DNA of 15,319 bases from contig JBGRQB010000103.1 in assembly GCA_041725875.1 (NCBI GenBank), positions 1 to 15,319 of the forward strand, in the 5' to 3' direction. Positions 14,001-15,319 of the stretch are shown here, one piece after another; positions within the stretch are counted from its first letter, which is position 1, and every line of letters begins with the position of its first letter. This DNA comes from JBGRQB01 sp041725875 (GTDB lineage: Bacteria > Bacteroidota > Ignavibacteria > Ignavibacteriales > Melioribacteraceae). The position numbers and the translations under genes were made by a program. The notes under the pieces were generated by a model. That model did no database searches, was not told the DNA's origin, and saw only the letters and a list, made by a program, of their open reading frames with translations.

Positions 14001-15319
14001 ATGTTTATACCTACAACTCAAAAAGAACTCAAGCAACTTGGCTGGAATGAACTCGATGTTATTCTTGTTACAGGTGATACTTATATCGACAGTCCGTACA
14101 TCGGGATTTCCGTTATTGGCAAAACTCTGATAAAAAATGGTTTCAGAGTAGGAATAATTGCCCAACCCGATTGTAACAGCGATAAAGATATTTCCAGACT
14201 AGGAGAACCGCGCCTGTTTTGGGGAGTTTCTGCCGGTTCGGTTGATTCTATGGTTGCAAATTATACCGCTCTTAAAAAGAAGCGTCAGCAGGATGATTTC
14301 ACTCCGGGCGGAACAAATGATAAGCGCCCTGACAGAGCTTCAATGTTTTACACAAATCTTATCAGAAGGTATTTTAAAAATACTGCCCCTGTTGTTCTGG
14401 GTGGAATTGAAGCAAGTCTGCGAAGAATTACACATTATGATTTTTGGTCGAATAAAGTAAGAAAACCCATTCTTTTTGATGCAAAAGCAGATTATTTAGT
14501 TTACGGAATGGGTGAAAGATCTGTCCTGCAGCTTGCAGAAAAGCTGAAAAATGGTGAATCTGCTGCTGATGTTAACGGACTTTGCTACATTTCCCGTGAG
14601 GAAAATCCTGAGTATTTAACACTTCCCTCTTTTGATCAGGCTGTGGCGGATAAAAAGTTATTTGTAAAAATGTTCGATACATTTCATCAAAATAATGATC
14701 CTCTTAATGCAAAAGGATTACAACAAAAAATTGATGATCGATATCTGATTCAAAATCCGCCGGCTCAATATCTTTCACAGCCTGAGCTGGATGAAGTTCA
14801 CGATCTCGATTTTGAACGGAATGTTCATCCGTTTTACGGAAAAAATGGAAAAGTTAAGGCGCTCGATACAATAAGATTTTCCATTCCTTCTCATCGTGGC
14901 TGTTACGGCGATTGTAATTTTTGTGCAATCACGGTTCATCAGGGACGAACAGTAAGGTGGCGAAGTGAAAAATCAATTGTTAACGAAGCTAAAATTATGG
15001 CCCGCCAAAAAGATTTTAAAGGAAATATTTCTGATGTCGGGGGTCCGACAGCAAATATGTACGGCTTTGAATGTGCAAAAAAATTGAAATCGGGCGCTTG
15101 CAAAGATAAACGTTGTCTTTTCCCCGAACCTTGCAAAGGGCTTAAAACAAATCATTCTAAGCAGATAACTCTTTTGGAAAAACTTAAGCAGGTTGAAAAA
15201 GTAAAAAGAGTGTTTGTTGCAAGCGGTTTAAGATATGATATGGTTCTGGACGATAAAAAGTTTGGTCATAAATATTTTGAAGTTCTGGTAAAGGATCATG
15301 TTTCTGGACAATTAAAAAT
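14001..15319 (+). CDS. ygiQ: YgiQ-family radical SAM protein (UPF0313), C-terminal part beyond right edge
   Basis: My translation from ATG at 14001 stays open for 439 codons to the window edge. The start MFIPTTQKELKQLGW and the following LDVILVTGDTYIDSPYIG are typical of the YgiQ family. The N-terminal half includes GGIEASLRRITHYDFW (134-149). The radical SAM domain begins near residue 290 with the cluster motif C301-YGD-C305-NF-C308, followed by DVGGPTANMYG. Further cysteines (CAKKLKSGACKDKRCLFPEPC) lie at about 355-375 and might bind another cluster, which is only inferred. Full-length members have 600-740 aa, so a third or more is missing. The reaction is unknown. A GTG directly before the ATG is possible, but an in-frame TAA at 13986 limits the start to this spot. 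It is divergent from ssb. Confidence 0.94.
   Translation, partial: MFIPTTQKELKQLGWNELDVILVTGDTYIDSPYIGISVIGKTLIKNGFRVGIIAQPDCNSDKDISRLGEPRLFWGVSAGSVDSMVANYTALKKKRQQDDFTPGGTNDKRPDRASMFYTNLIRRYFKNTAPVVLGGIEASLRRITHYDFWSNKVRKPILFDAKADYLVYGMGERSVLQLAEKLKNGESAADVNGLCYISREENPEYLTLPSFDQAVADKKLFVKMFDTFHQNNDPLNAKGLQQKIDDRYLIQNPPAQYLSQPELDEVHDLDFERNVHPFYGKNGKVKALDTIRFSIPSHRGCYGDCNFCAITVHQGRTVRWRSEKSIVNEAKIMARQKDFKGNISDVGGPTANMYGFECAKKLKSGACKDKRCLFPEPCKGLKTNHSKQITLLEKLKQVEKVKRVFVASGLRYDMVLDDKKFGHKYFEVLVKDHVSGQLK

Noticed and set aside
13860..14165. A 101-codon open frame on the minus strand between ssb and ygiQ
   Set aside because: More than half of it lies antisense to the clear YgiQ start region, its product has low-complexity Asn/Ile/Lys composition and no motif, and it has no ribosome site.

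Overview
The window is about 15.3 kb of compact, AT-rich chromosome, mostly housekeeping genes with a few envelope genes. I see no transposase, phage gene, integrase, CRISPR array, tRNA or rRNA. The host looks like a Gram-negative bacterium of the Bacteroidetes/Chlorobi/Ignavibacteria (FCB) group. The evidence is a lipoprotein whose mature end reads C-SDDDD (the Bacteroidetes-type surface export signal), an ssb gene followed by a GldE/CorC-like membrane protein, an MCE/MlaD protein implying an outer membrane, and several starts without a Shine-Dalgarno site. The phylum is an inference; the exact genus cannot be read from here.

Layout. (1) Positions 1-2851, minus strand: a tight trpS-scpA-scpB-rluB run, with rluB cut by the left edge. 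It joins tryptophan tRNA charging, the SMC-ScpAB condensin accessory proteins and a 23S rRNA pseudouridine synthase. (2) 2995-3636, minus: a CPBP-family membrane protein. (3) 3637-3833: a divergent regulatory region with direct repeats at 22-bp period placed just upstream of a likely -7/-10 element. (4) 3834-6492, plus: a surface-type lipoprotein alkaline phosphatase, a strong hairpin, and a YibE/F membrane protein. (5) 6493-7626, minus: a YdeI/OmpD-associated protein and a small lipoprotein, separated by an intrinsic terminator. (6) 7715-13832, minus: a seven-gene run ssb, GldE/CorC-like, 114-aa membrane-anchored protein, MCE protein, gamma-glutamyltranspeptidase, acpS, mnmA, nearly all overlapping or abutting. 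(7) 14001-15319, plus: the N-terminal part of a YgiQ-type radical SAM protein, cut by the right edge.

How the genes work together. The two minus-strand runs look like polycistronic units whose members share expression more than pathway. The most coherent functional story is phosphate scavenging: the alkaline phosphatase has a lipobox, an export signal for the cell surface, and upstream direct repeats placed like Pho-box operators. No wholly new multi-gene system is evident. The best leads are the phosphatase (surface signal, Gly beside the nucleophile, repeat operator), a TrpRS with a probable Fe-S cluster motif, the in-frame trpS/scpA junction with a TTG start, and an orphan MCE protein beside an unrecognised 114-aa membrane protein.
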